Part shown: positions 1-8,194 of the stretch, piece by piece
How positions within the stretch are numbered: the stretch's first letter is position 1
Layout: each line of letters opens with the position of its first letter
Assembly (NCBI GenBank): GCA_963692995.1
Contig: OY843611.1
Coordinates: 248,001 to 312,000, forward strand
Source: Bin87 sp963692995
Lineage (GTDB): Bacteria; Chloroflexota; Dehalococcoidia; Lucifugimonadales; UBA3495
Length of the DNA: 64,000 bases
Direction of reading: 5' to 3'
Notes under the pieces: model-generated
Seen by the model: the letters and a program-made list of their open reading frames with translations, nothing else
The model's database searches: none
What the model was told of the DNA's origin: nothing
Position numbers and translations under genes: made by a program

Positions 1-7
1 TCAAGCC

Positions 8-442
8 ATGGCGCGGGGCGGAATCCGGGACGGGATCAAGTCAATACCTCGCCACCTCCGGAATTGGCTGATACAGCCGGAAGGCTGGCAAGTCCGGCAT
101 TTTGCGGCCTCGCCCTTCGGCGCCGGGCTCATGACTTGGTTCTGGACAGGGCAGCTGCGATTTTGGGAGCATTGGGATGCGGTAGCAGAGATGGCAAGTT
201 TGGGCGCCATCTCCTACGGCATTATCGCGGTATTGGCAGAAGGAGGCTTTAGATTGTTTTACACGTTGTCGCAGATTGGCAAGGATAAGGAAAGGCGGGA
301 ACGAGAGCTGGTTGAAATAAGAGCCCAAGGGCAAGCTGACGGCGCTGCTGAAGAACGCAAACGATGGCAGGCATGGAACGCGGCTCGCGAGCAGGCGCTT
401 GCTGAAGGACGCGAATTCAACGACCCTCCGCCGGGAATCTAG
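8..442 (+). CDS. Small membrane-anchored protein of unknown function
   Basis: The 144-residue protein is not recognised as a named family. Residues about 35-80 hold one or two hydrophobic stretches, including a segment around AISYGIIAVLAE that could span the membrane. The rest, from about residue 88, is strongly charged (KDKERRERELVEIRAQ) and likely helical, which suggests a membrane anchor with a cytoplasmic helix. The layout resembles the 94-residue protein at 50707-50991. The ATG lies only 7 bases from the window edge and the frame stays open to it, so the true start may be further upstream. It converges on the Uma2-type gene. Confidence 0.5.
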   Translation: MARGGIRDGIKSIPRHLRNWLIQPEGWQVRHFAASPFGAGLMTWFWTGQLRFWEHWDAVAEMASLGAISYGIIAVLAEGGFRLFYTLSQIGKDKERRERELVEIRAQGQADGAAEERKRWQAWNAAREQALAEGREFNDPPPGI

Positions 443-456
443 TCGGCGCTAATCGT

Positions 457-1158
457 CTAGCCGTTTTGCCGGCGGCGAAGTTCCGCTTCCAGCTCTCGAA
501 CCCGAGCCTCGGCGGCCTCGGCGCGTTCCCGCTGGTCCGCGTAGGTTAGGATGTGCCGTCCGGTAGCCGGGTCGTACCAGGCCAGCTGGCCGTTTTCCCA
601 TCTAATGTGGAGGTTCAGAACTGTGCTGTATCCTTGCAGCGCCCCTTCCGCCACTTCCGCGATGGGAATGGGTTCATATTCACTGCCCACCAGCCGGTCG
701 CCGGCCAACCGGGGGTTGCGGCTCCGCAGGCTCTCGTCAAAGCGCCAGTATTCCGGAATGCCCAGCGCGGCGTAATCGTTGCGTTTGGCCGTAGCGTCGG
801 TGCGCCGGGCGCTGGGGGATGCGACTTCCAGGACAAAATCAGGCGGTTTGCCCTGGTCTGCGATGACGTAAGCCCGGCGGCGATGATAGGTCTCCGGGGC
901 GACGTCGAAGGCGATGAGCAGGTCGGGATAGCGTAGCCCGGTCATATCCCGAGTTGGCGCCAGCGCCAGGTAACGCTGGCCGGCCACCAGGGTGGTGTCG
1001 GGATTGCCGAAGTGGATGGCCAGATGGTGGACGTTGCCGTTGGCGGCGAGGTGGTCGAAGTCGGTCAACTTATCTTCGGGGATTTCCGGCGGGTCCGGAA
1101 ACACCAGGAATTCCTCGGGTTGTTCGATCTTGGCGATGGGGCGGTCGGCGGTGGTCAT
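457..1158 (-). CDS. Uma2 family (DUF820) putative nuclease
   Basis: This 233-residue protein belongs to the Uma2/DUF820 family, which has a PD-(D/E)XK-type restriction-endonuclease fold. The family core is visible: YPDLLIAFD near residue 80 supplies the acidic residue, and DFVLEVASPS near 107-116 is the second acidic strand, followed by KRNDYAALGIPEYW. The lysine usually expected after the acidic residue is not obvious (EVA rather than ExK). The last 35 residues form a charged coiled coil (RERAEAAEARVRELEAEL). The biological role of the family is unknown. The gene stands alone, downstream of a strong nested inverted repeat. Confidence 0.85.
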   Translation of the reverse strand: MTTADRPIAKIEQPEEFLVFPDPPEIPEDKLTDFDHLAANGNVHHLAIHFGNPDTTLVAGQRYLALAPTRDMTGLRYPDLLIAFDVAPETYHRRRAYVIADQGKPPDFVLEVASPSARRTDATAKRNDYAALGIPEYWRFDESLRSRNPRLAGDRLVGSEYEPIPIAEVAEGALQGYSTVLNLHIRWENGQLAWYDPATGRHILTYADQRERAEAAEARVRELEAELRRRQNG

Positions 1159-1175
1159 GCTGCACCTCGCTGCCT

Positions 1176-1256
1176 CACGGGGCGGTGAACCGGATCATAC
1201 CGGCGCTGGAAATACGGGAAGCGCCGGCCATGACCCGATGCAACTGCCGCCCCGTG
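1176..1256. repeat. Nested perfect inverted repeats
   Basis: Two perfect inverted repeats share a centre. The outer arms CACGGGGCGG (1176-1185) and CCGCCCCGTG (1247-1256) enclose inner arms CCGGCGCT (1200-1207) and AGCGCCGG (1220-1227). The structure fills the gap between the stop of the GMC oxidoreductase gene and the start of the Uma2-type gene, both on the minus strand. It could act as a terminator for the first, be a structured leader for the second, or be a small palindromic mobile sequence. No T-run follows. Confidence 0.5.
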
Positions 1257-1275
1257 CAATGGCTGATCGGCAGCC

Positions 1276-2865
1276 TTATCCCGTCGCAATCCAGTCAACT
1301 ACCCGCTCCGCCACCATGATGACGGTGGGGTGGATGCCTCCCGACCGGGGGACCCGGGGCATTACCGAAGCGTCGGCCACCCACAGACCCTGCACTCCCC
1401 GCACCCGGCAGTACTGGTCAACCACGGCCATTCCATCGCCGTCCGGCCCCATGCGGCAGGTGCCGGAAACGTGGCGGGCCGTGCCCACGGTCTGCCGCGC
1501 CCAAAGATCCAGCGCAGCGTCGTCGTTCAGGATATCGTCCGGCGGGTTGATGCGAAAGTCGAACACGTCTTTGAAGGCGTCCGACTCCAGCAGCTTCGCT
1601 CCCTTGCGCAGTCCATCGCGGATGCGCCGGGCGTCGTTGGGATGATGCAAGTACCGGTAGTTGAACTCGGGCTGGACACTGGGATCGGAAGACGCCAGCT
1701 GCACGAAGCCGGAACCGTCGGGCAGCCCCAGGGTGCAGGAGAGGCGCGCCGCCCGTTCCGGCGGAACGTCGCCGGTGTTGTAGCGGGTGCGCACGCCGGC
1801 AACCTTCTCCTCCCGCTCGTCAACCACCGTGCTGCTGCGGAGCGCCATGTCGTTGGTGTACTCGGAACCCTCGGCGGAGTAGTGCAGGCTAAAGTGCGGC
1901 GCGTCCAGGTCGCCGATGAGGGTCTTGCCGTCCTTCACCTTGTAGGTGATGTGGGCGCTGAGGTGGTTCCACAATCCCTGGCCGACGCCGGGGCTGTCGT
2001 GGATCACGGGTATGCCGAACTGCCGCAGGTGGTCCTTTGGCCCGACCCCCGACAGCAGCAGCAGCTGGGGCGACCGTATTGCGCCGCTGCTGAGCGCCAC
2101 CCGATCGGCCAGGACGGTGAAAATCTCGCCGCCGCTCTCCGCCTCCACACCCACCGCGCGTGGCGTGCCGGTCGAATCATCCTCGAACAGGACTCGGCGG
2201 ACGTACACGCTGCCCCGCACCGTGAGGTTCAGCCGGTGGCGCATGGGCCCCAGATGGGTCAGGGCCGCGCTCATGCGGATGCCGCCCAGGTTGTTGGTGG
2301 GCGACACGCCGACGCCGGTGGGATTGGGCCCGTTGGTGTCCTCCACCGCGCCGTACCCTTGGGCCAGGCAGGCATCGTAAAAGGCTTTCTGGATATCCGC
2401 CCACGTACCCGACTGACGCCGTCGCACCGGCATGGGGCCGTCCGTGCCGTGGTAGTCGTCCTGGATGTCCAGGTCGCGCTCCATCTTCCGGTAGAAGGGC
2501 AGAATTTTTGCGTAGGACCACTCGTCGTTGCCCCGGGCGGCCCAGTCGTCGAAGTCCTCGGGAAAGCCTCGCTGCATCGCCTGGCCGTTGATGGACGACC
2601 CGCCGCCAATGACCTTGCCCTGGGCAACGTGGATCTCGCCTTGCTCCGGTGTTATGGTCCCGCGCAGCGCCCAGTTGTGTATCGAGTCCTGGGCCTCGGC
2701 GTACCGGGTGCCGCCGAACTTGATGTCGTCGGGGAGAACATTCGGGTCGGGATAGTCGTTGCCGGCTTCCAGCAGCAGTACCGAGGTGTTGATGTCTTCG
2801 GCCAGCCGGGCGGCGAGGGTCGAACCCGCCGCGCCGCCGCCAACCACGATAATGTCGTACTTCAT
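1276..2865 (-). CDS. GMC family FAD-dependent oxidoreductase
   Basis: This 529-residue glucose-methanol-choline oxidoreductase probably oxidises an alcohol with FAD as cofactor. The N-terminal Rossmann motif is clear (DIIVVGGGAAGSTLAARLAE, ending in ...LLLEAG). The GMC signature GKVIGGGSSINGQ lies near residue 85. The C-terminal catalytic His is in RHVSGTCRMGPD near 465-476, followed by the family-typical GLWVADASVMPRVP. Length is normal for choline dehydrogenase-like enzymes. No signal peptide is visible. The substrate cannot be deduced. It is transcribed divergently from the maleylpyruvate isomerase-like gene. Confidence 0.93.
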   Translation of the reverse strand: MKYDIIVVGGGAAGSTLAARLAEDINTSVLLLEAGNDYPDPNVLPDDIKFGGTRYAEAQDSIHNWALRGTITPEQGEIHVAQGKVIGGGSSINGQAMQRGFPEDFDDWAARGNDEWSYAKILPFYRKMERDLDIQDDYHGTDGPMPVRRRQSGTWADIQKAFYDACLAQGYGAVEDTNGPNPTGVGVSPTNNLGGIRMSAALTHLGPMRHRLNLTVRGSVYVRRVLFEDDSTGTPRAVGVEAESGGEIFTVLADRVALSSGAIRSPQLLLLSGVGPKDHLRQFGIPVIHDSPGVGQGLWNHLSAHITYKVKDGKTLIGDLDAPHFSLHYSAEGSEYTNDMALRSSTVVDEREEKVAGVRTRYNTGDVPPERAARLSCTLGLPDGSGFVQLASSDPSVQPEFNYRYLHHPNDARRIRDGLRKGAKLLESDAFKDVFDFRINPPDDILNDDAALDLWARQTVGTARHVSGTCRMGPDGDGMAVVDQYCRVRGVQGLWVADASVMPRVPRSGGIHPTVIMVAERVVDWIATG

Positions 2866-2980
2866 GGATCCTCCACGGGCTGTTGCGCCCCGGATTAGTG
2901 TGACACGGATTAGATTGATTGCTGCGGGGCATTATAGCGGAAACCAAAGCCCGGCTCCGACCGCCGGTTGTCCGCTGGCC

Positions 2981-3002
2981 GGGACTGTCCAAAGTCCCTT
3001 TT
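2981..3002 (+). other. Hairpin followed by four T in a divergent gap
   Basis: GGGACT (2981-2986) and AGTCCC (2993-2998) can pair around a 6-nt loop, with TTTT following. This looks like a short intrinsic terminator or attenuator reading rightward, but no rightward gene ends before it. It lies in the 250-bp region between two divergent genes, where it could sit in the leader of the gene at 3117. No convincing promoter was picked out in the rest of this gap. Confidence 0.25.
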
Positions 3003-3116
3003 GACCGCGGGCGGTGAGTTTGTTGAACCATGAACCGCCGAAATCGACATCCTTCGATGAGTTGCGTTAGACTAGGCGCGCGTGCGCCGCGACGACATTG
3101 TTTCCAAGAGGTAACG

Positions 3117-4004
3117 ATGCTTCCAAGGGATAACGATATGACTACCATTTCCAATGGCGCTGATCTCCTGGAACGGGAAGCGGAAGAGCTTTTGGACTTT
3201 CTGCGCGGGCTGCCCGCCGCGGCGTGGCAAACCCCCAGCGCGTGCGCGGGCTGGACCGTCGCCGATGTGATCGGACACCTCACCAGCGTTGACCTGTCCA
3301 ACCGGCTGGTGCGTGGTTTGGACGGCGATTACGCTCCGCCGGAGGGTTCGCCGGCGCCGGATCAGCACGACGAGGACGCCTTCGCCCGCAGCATCTACCA
3401 GCGGGCCATCGATGCCAGCCGGCAGTTGGGCGACGGCCGGCTTGACGACTTCACCCGGCGCATCAATGAGACTGTAATGCTGTTCCGGCAGGTGGAGGAC
3501 GATCAGTGGGACAACCTGGTCTATTGGCCCCCTGGCCCAATGTCCGTGCGAACCTTGCTCACCCAGCGCATCGCTGAGCTGACCATGCACGGCTGGGACA
3601 TCCGCTCGCGGCTGGAGGATGACTACCACCTTTCGGACGGCAGCGTGACCGCTCTATTGGACACCGTGGACCGGGCGGCCCGCCGCGCCTTCCGTCCCGA
3701 CCCACTGCTTCAAAGAGGCTCCTTGCGCTACCGTTTCTCCATAACCCACCCGCGACGGCGGACGCTGGACCTGATCCTCAGCGACGGCTTGGCGCGAATC
3801 GTGGATAACGGAACCGTTGCTGACGGGACCGTCGCCGCAACGGAGCCGGCCGACGTCACCTTCCAGTGCGACGGGGAGACCTGCGTTCTGGTGATGTACG
3901 GTCGCCTCACCCCCGACGCAGCAGTTGGAGCCGGCCGGCTGGCGGTGACCGGCGGCGACGCTTATCTGGCGTCCACCTTCGGCGACCGCTTCGTAGGTGG
4001 CTGA
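3117..4004 (+). CDS. Maleylpyruvate isomerase / DinB-like family protein
   Basis: The protein (295 residues from this start) has the mycothiol-dependent maleylpyruvate isomerase N-terminal fold, which is related to DinB. LLEREAEELLDFLRGLP opens the helical bundle. Candidate metal-binding histidines lie in the VIGHLTS segment and in ELTMHGWDIRSRL. The C-terminal part (from about residue 200) resembles an SCP2-like domain, ending GGDAYLASTFGDRF. Such proteins use a low-molecular-weight thiol; the actual substrate is unknown. ATG 3117 is preceded by AAGAGG. An in-frame ATG at 3138, preceded by AAGGGA, is equally plausible and gives 288 residues. Confidence 0.75.
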   Translation: MLPRDNDMTTISNGADLLEREAEELLDFLRGLPAAAWQTPSACAGWTVADVIGHLTSVDLSNRLVRGLDGDYAPPEGSPAPDQHDEDAFARSIYQRAIDASRQLGDGRLDDFTRRINETVMLFRQVEDDQWDNLVYWPPGPMSVRTLLTQRIAELTMHGWDIRSRLEDDYHLSDGSVTALLDTVDRAARRAFRPDPLLQRGSLRYRFSITHPRRRTLDLILSDGLARIVDNGTVADGTVAATEPADVTFQCDGETCVLVMYGRLTPDAAVGAGRLAVTGGDAYLASTFGDRFVGG

Positions 4005-4055
4005 AGCTGGGTGTGATTTGCAAAAGGGCTGTGGGCTGGCGCGTACCCAGGGTTA

Positions 4056-4076
4056 GGGGATGATTGTCCTATCCCC
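4056..4076. terminator. Possible bidirectional terminator hairpin
   Basis: GGGGAT (4056-4061) pairs perfectly with ATCCCC (4071-4076) around a 9-nt loop, in the gap between two converging genes (stops at 4004 and 4101). No U-tract follows on either side, so its strength is uncertain. Confidence 0.35.
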
Positions 4077-4100
4077 CACGTCAGCCGTATTAATGTCTTG

Positions 4101-5996
4101 TTAGGCAATGACAGATTGAAGCGCGTCGTGCGGAGGGGATAGGGTTTCCGGCGGCTGATAGCTCCGCGACTTGGCTCCGTCCCGGCGCTGGCGCTTGCGG
4201 TCGTGGGCGGAGAGCAGCAGCTTGCGGATCCGCAGGTTCTGGGGCGTGACTTCCACTAGCTCGTCGTCGGAGATGAACTCCAGGGTTTCCTCCAGGCTCA
4301 TCCGCGCCGTGGCGTTGAGCCGTTCTGCGACGTCGGCGGTTGACGAGCGCATATTGGTCAGCTTCTTCTCCCGGCAGACGTTGATCTCGAGGTCGCCCTC
4401 CTGCCGGCGGCTGCCCACCACCATGCCCTCGTACACCGGGGCGCCCGGATCGATGAACGTATCGCCCCGGCGCTGGGCGTTGAGCAAGCCGTAGGTGACG
4501 GCCGGGCCGCCCTCGGAGGCCACCAGCGCGCCGCCGCGTTGGGTCTTTATCTCGCCCTGCATGGGTTCGTAGGACGCGAAGCTGCTGCTTTTCACGCCGT
4601 CGCCCCGGGTGGTGCGAAGGAAGAAGGCGTTGAACCCGATCAGGCCTCGGGTCGGTATCCGGTACTCCATATGGACGTAGCCGTTTTCGCCGTAGCGCAT
4701 ATCCAGCATTTGAGCCAGGTGGCCCGACAGGTACTCGGTCAACACGCCGACGTACTCCTCGCCGGCGGTGATGCTGAGGATTTCGTACGGCTCGTGGATC
4801 TTGCCGTCGATCCGTCTGGTCACCGGCACGGGCCGGGAAACCTGGAATTCGTACCCCTCGCGCCGCATGGTCTCGACCAGAATTGACAGGTGCAGTTCGC
4901 CCCGGCCGGCCACCACGAAAATGTCGGGACTCTCGGTGGTCTCGACCCGCAGGCTCACGTTGGTGCGCAACTCGCGGATTAGCCGCTCGTGGAGGTTGCG
5001 CGAGGTGCAACGCGCGCCCTCCTTGCCGACGAAGGGGGATGTGTTCACGCCGAAGGTCATCCGCACGGTGGGTTCCTGGATGTCTATCGTCGGCAGGGCG
5101 CAGGGCTGCTCCGCGCCGGCGATGGTATCGCCGATGGCGACGCCCTCGGGACCGGTCACCGCTGCGATGTCGCCGGCGTAAGCCTCCGACACCTCAACGC
5201 GCTCCATGCCGTGAAACACGAAGATATGCTCCAGGTTGTGGCGGGTTGCCGCGCCGGAGCGATCCAGCAGGGCCACGTTGTCCCGCGCCCGAAGGACGCC
5301 GCCGGTGACCCGGCCCACGGCCACCTGCCCCAGATAGTTGTCATAATCCAGCGCAGCCGCCAGCATCTGCAAGGGCGCGTCGGGGTTGCCGGCGGGCGGC
5401 GGCACCGAGTCCAGGATGGCTTCAAACAGGGGTTGCATATCGCTCCCCGGCCGGTCCGGGTCGGTGGTGGCGTAGCCCTGCCGAGCGGAGGTGTACAGTA
5501 CGGGAAAGTCCAGCTGATCCGCGTCGGTCGCCAGATCCAGGAAAAGATCCTGCACCAGCCCCAGCACCTCAAGGGGTCGGGCCTCCGGGCGGTCGATCTT
5601 GTTGATGACGACGATGGGCGCAACGTTCTGCCGTAGAGCCTGCCGGAGTACGTAGGTGGTTTGGGGCATGGGGCCGTCCACGGCGTCCACCAGCAGCAGG
5701 CAGCCGTCGGCCATGTTTATCACCCGCTCCACCTCGCCGCTGAAATCGGCGTGGCCCGGCGTATCGATGATGTTGATTTTCACGCCACGATAGGACACCG
5801 AGGCGTTCTTGGCCAGGATGGTGATGCCGCGCTCCCGTTCCAGAGGGTTGGTATCCATGATGAGTTCGCCCACCTGCTGGTGGTCGCGAAAAACCTGGCC
5901 CTGCTTCAAGAGCGCATCGACCAGAGTGGTTTTGCCGTGGTCAACATGGGCGATGATCGCCAAGTTGCGGATGTTGTGGTTCGTACAGTCGTTCAA
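4101..5996 (-). CDS. typA: Ribosome-associated GTPase TypA/BipA
   Basis: This 631-residue translational GTPase binds 70S ribosomes and helps ribosome assembly and stress adaptation. All G motifs are intact: AHVDHGKTT near residue 16 (G1), RGITI (G2), DTPGHADF (G3), NKID (G4) and SARQG (G5). Elongation-factor domains II, III and V follow, and the C-terminal TypA region (RRGGALVASEGG, then ...TYGLLNAQRRG) distinguishes it from EF-G and LepA. Length is slightly above the usual 605-615, from an extra C-terminal tail rich in Arg and Ser. A 16-base stretch upstream of its start (GTTGGTGGTATCCTTG on the minus strand) is shared with the region upstream of the gene at 18862. Confidence 0.97.
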   Translation of the reverse strand: MNDCTNHNIRNLAIIAHVDHGKTTLVDALLKQGQVFRDHQQVGELIMDTNPLERERGITILAKNASVSYRGVKINIIDTPGHADFSGEVERVINMADGCLLLVDAVDGPMPQTTYVLRQALRQNVAPIVVINKIDRPEARPLEVLGLVQDLFLDLATDADQLDFPVLYTSARQGYATTDPDRPGSDMQPLFEAILDSVPPPAGNPDAPLQMLAAALDYDNYLGQVAVGRVTGGVLRARDNVALLDRSGAATRHNLEHIFVFHGMERVEVSEAYAGDIAAVTGPEGVAIGDTIAGAEQPCALPTIDIQEPTVRMTFGVNTSPFVGKEGARCTSRNLHERLIRELRTNVSLRVETTESPDIFVVAGRGELHLSILVETMRREGYEFQVSRPVPVTRRIDGKIHEPYEILSITAGEEYVGVLTEYLSGHLAQMLDMRYGENGYVHMEYRIPTRGLIGFNAFFLRTTRGDGVKSSSFASYEPMQGEIKTQRGGALVASEGGPAVTYGLLNAQRRGDTFIDPGAPVYEGMVVGSRRQEGDLEINVCREKKLTNMRSSTADVAERLNATARMSLEETLEFISDDELVEVTPQNLRIRKLLLSAHDRKRQRRDGAKSRSYQPPETLSPPHDALQSVIA

Positions 5997-6049
5997 GTGG
6001 TCTCACCTCGCGCAGTATCAAGGATACCACCAACGACACAGTCGGGGCC

Positions 6050-6133
6050 CTCCGCTGGCGCGGGAATGACGATAGGCGGGGCATGGCATGACGTGGCGGG
6101 CTGGCTGGATTCCCGCTGGCGCGGGAATGACGG
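6050..6133. repeat. Dispersed palindromic repeat, one full and one partial copy
   Basis: The full copy at 6106-6133 reads TGGATTCCCGC, then TGGC, then GCGGGAATGACGG, with a GCTGGCGC centre in place of the usual GCTTTCGC or GCGAAAGC. A truncated copy (right half, ending CGGGAATGAC) lies at about 6051-6070. Both sit in the divergent gap between typA and the aminotransferase gene. Confidence 0.75.
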
Positions 6134-6246
6134 CGCTGGTGCGATTGCCCGGTCATCGACGCCCCCCGGCCGCCGATGTTAGTATGCTCCCGGCTCAGGC
6201 TTCGCTAACGCGCGGCGACGCGCCGATCATACCGGAGGATCAGCTC

Positions 6247-7452
6247 ATGCCAGGGACAGGCTTGGATTATTCCGCGCTCTTCAATCGGGACTTGCCACCC
6301 CCGTCGGCTCCGTGGGAAGGCCACCCGAAATACAACTTCGTCGGGGGCCACAGCGACCCGGACCTGGCGCCTATGGCGGGGTTTATCGAGTCGGCGAACC
6401 GGGTGTTTCGCGGCGACCCCCGCAACATCTCCATGTACAACTTCGATGGCGGCCCCCAGGGCATCACCCCCCTGCGCCAGTTCGTCGTTGACAAGCTGGC
6501 CCAGCATCGCGGCATCAACGTTACGACCGACGAAGTTTTGATCACCTCCGGCTCCGGCCTGGCCATTGAGCTGATCAACGAAGCCCTGCTGGAGGAGGGC
6601 GATACCGCCATCGTCGAGGCGTTCAGCTTCTCCGGCGCCCTGGGCAACCTGCGACGGCGGAAGGTCAACATCGTCGGCATCGAGTTGGATGAGGATGGCA
6701 TGAGCATGGCCCACCTGGCCCAGACGCTGGAGGATCTGCGGAGCAAAGGCGTGCGGCCCAAGTACATCTACACCATCCCGACGCTCCAGAACCCCACCGG
6801 CACCGTGCTGACCATGGAACGCCGGGAGCGGATGCTGGAATTGAGCGAGGAATACGGCGTCCCCATATTCGAGGACGAGTGCTACGCCGACCTCATTTTT
6901 GAGGGCGAATACGAGAACGCCATCCGCTCCCTGGACGACACCAACCGGGTGCTGCACATCGGTTCCTTTTCCAAGACCCTGGGGCCGGGGACTCGGCTCG
7001 GCTACGTCGTCGCGTCGTGGGATGTGATGAGCCGCCTGCTCTCCCGCAAGAACGACGCTGGCACCGGCGTCATGGACCAGATGATCGTCGGCGACTATTT
7101 CAGCCACCACTATGATCACCACATCCACGAAATGCGGTCGGCGCTGAAGCGTAAATGCGACACGCTCAGCAGCGCTCTCCGCGAGTCCTTCGGCCCCAGC
7201 GTCGATTTCTACGTGCCTCGGGGCGGGATGTACCTGTGGGTCAAGCTGCCCGAGGGCGTCGACTCCCGCGATCTGGTCGCTCCGGCGCTGCGGGAAGGCA
7301 TCGCGTTCAATCCCGGGCCCGACTGGTCGGCAGACCCGGACGCCGCCGCCGGTTACATCCGGTTATGCTTCGCGCTCCCTGCGGAGAGCGAGATATGGGA
7401 AGGCGTCGAAAAACTTGCCGACGTGTTCCGCGCCGCCGGCGCGCTGCCGTGA
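6247..7452 (+). CDS. PLP-dependent aminotransferase, class I/II (2-aminoadipate aminotransferase/LysN-like)
   Basis: This 401-residue fold-type I aminotransferase most resembles the 2-aminoadipate/aromatic group. The PLP-binding lysine is in HIGSFSKTLGPGTRLGY. The cofactor-binding Asp and Tyr lie in EDECYADLIFEG, and the Asn of the TLQNPTG motif is present. The DPD-rich N-terminal segment (YNFVGGHSDPDLAP) is typical of the subgroup. The start is set by GGAGG at 6234-6238, eight bases before ATG 6247; an upstream ATG at 6184 lacks such a site. The substrate is unproven. The stop codon lies inside the first of three 28-bp tandem repeats. Confidence 0.9.
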   Translation: MPGTGLDYSALFNRDLPPPSAPWEGHPKYNFVGGHSDPDLAPMAGFIESANRVFRGDPRNISMYNFDGGPQGITPLRQFVVDKLAQHRGINVTTDEVLITSGSGLAIELINEALLEEGDTAIVEAFSFSGALGNLRRRKVNIVGIELDEDGMSMAHLAQTLEDLRSKGVRPKYIYTIPTLQNPTGTVLTMERRERMLELSEEYGVPIFEDECYADLIFEGEYENAIRSLDDTNRVLHIGSFSKTLGPGTRLGYVVASWDVMSRLLSRKNDAGTGVMDQMIVGDYFSHHYDHHIHEMRSALKRKCDTLSSALRESFGPSVDFYVPRGGMYLWVKLPEGVDSRDLVAPALREGIAFNPGPDWSADPDAAAGYIRLCFALPAESEIWEGVEKLADVFRAAGALP

Positions 7453-7527
7453 TGCCGCCACGCCCGCCGCACTGCCGTGATGCCGCCACGCCCGACGCAC
7501 TGCCGTGATGCGGCCACGCCCGGCGCG
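7444..7527. repeat. Three tandem 28-bp repeats abutting a palindromic repeat
   Basis: Units start at 7444, 7472 and 7500 (CTGCCGTGATGCCGCCACGC and so on) and differ by a few bases. The first includes the aminotransferase stop codon. A fourth unit would begin with CTACCGTCAT, which is the left end of the palindrome at 7533. The units therefore end exactly at the palindrome's GTCATT arm. Confidence 0.8.
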
Positions 7528-7532
7528 CTACC

Positions 7533-7559
7533 GTCATTCCCGCGAAAGCGGGAATCCAG
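7533..7559. repeat. Dispersed 27-bp palindromic repeat
   Basis: GTCATTCCCGCGAAAGCGGG followed by AATCCAG. The arms TTCCCGC and GCGGGAA pair around a short GAAA loop. The same element recurs at 11346, 15536, 15603, 28257, 31290, 33776 and 36667. Confidence 0.85.
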
Positions 7560-7684
7560 GAACCGCATTCGCCAACTATGTTCGCAGTTCCTTGAATGTA
7601 CCGCCTCCGTACTCCGGCGAAAGCAGGAGGGACGCGAGTGTATATTCAAGCCTACTGAAAATTAGCCCGATGCCGGAGGGAACC

Positions 7685-8122
7685 ATGGCAATATTGAAAG
7701 TGGAAGGCGTGACCCACTGGTCTATACCGGTCAACGACCTGGCCGAAGCCGAAGAGTTCTACGGGGAGCTGCTCGGCCTCGCGCCGGTGGGACGGTTGGG
7801 CAACAACATCATGTCCTGCTTCAACGTGGGCGACCACAACATCCTGCTGTGCCAGCGGCCCAATCCGGTGGACGGGCCGCTGCAAGAGGACGCGGGCGTG
7901 CATCATTCCTTTACCGTGTCTCCTGAGACATTCGAGCTGGCCTGCAAGGTGTTCCGCGAGAGGAACATCAGGGTAGAGCATCTGACGTACCGGGCCAGGG
8001 GCGTGTTCTGTGGCCGAGAACTGTACTTTTTCGACCCCAGCGGCAACCGGCTGGAACTGCGGGACCCCACCTGGGTCGAAGGCATGCCCGAACCTCCATA
8101 TGAGGAACTGGCCGGCGCGTAG
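7685..8122 (+). CDS. VOC family (glyoxalase/extradiol dioxygenase-like) protein
   Basis: This 145-residue protein has a vicinal-oxygen-chelate fold with two beta-alpha-beta-beta-beta modules. Metal-ligand candidates are the His in VTHWSIPV (module 1), the His in GVHHSFTVS, and the acidic residues in YFFDPSGNRLELRD near the C-terminus. FYGELLGL and FFDPSGNRLEL are typical VOC signatures. The reaction is unknown; glyoxalase I-like, dioxygenase-like and fosfomycin-resistance-like activities share this fold. Start ATG 7685 is chosen because GGAGG lies just upstream; the longer open frame to 7505 runs through repeat DNA. Confidence 0.88.
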   Translation: MAILKVEGVTHWSIPVNDLAEAEEFYGELLGLAPVGRLGNNIMSCFNVGDHNILLCQRPNPVDGPLQEDAGVHHSFTVSPETFELACKVFRERNIRVEHLTYRARGVFCGRELYFFDPSGNRLELRDPTWVEGMPEPPYEELAGA

Positions 8123-8151
8123 GCCCATCCCGACACGAGGGTTGCGGAGTT

Positions 8152-8165
8152 GGGGCCGATGCCCC
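8152..8165. terminator. Short GC hairpin between convergent genes
   Basis: GGGGC (8152-8156), a CGAT loop and GCCCC (8161-8165) lie between the VOC gene and the converging PaREP1-like gene. There is no U-run, so this is a weak candidate. Confidence 0.3.
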
Positions 8166-8194
8166 CTAATCTGCGCTACACTCGCTTGGAAGGC

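Noticed and set aside
1330..2898. Long plus-strand open frame (522 codons)
   Set aside because: It lies antisense to the GMC oxidoreductase, whose motifs are complete; its translation is a His/Gly/Val-rich shadow typical of GC-rich DNA.
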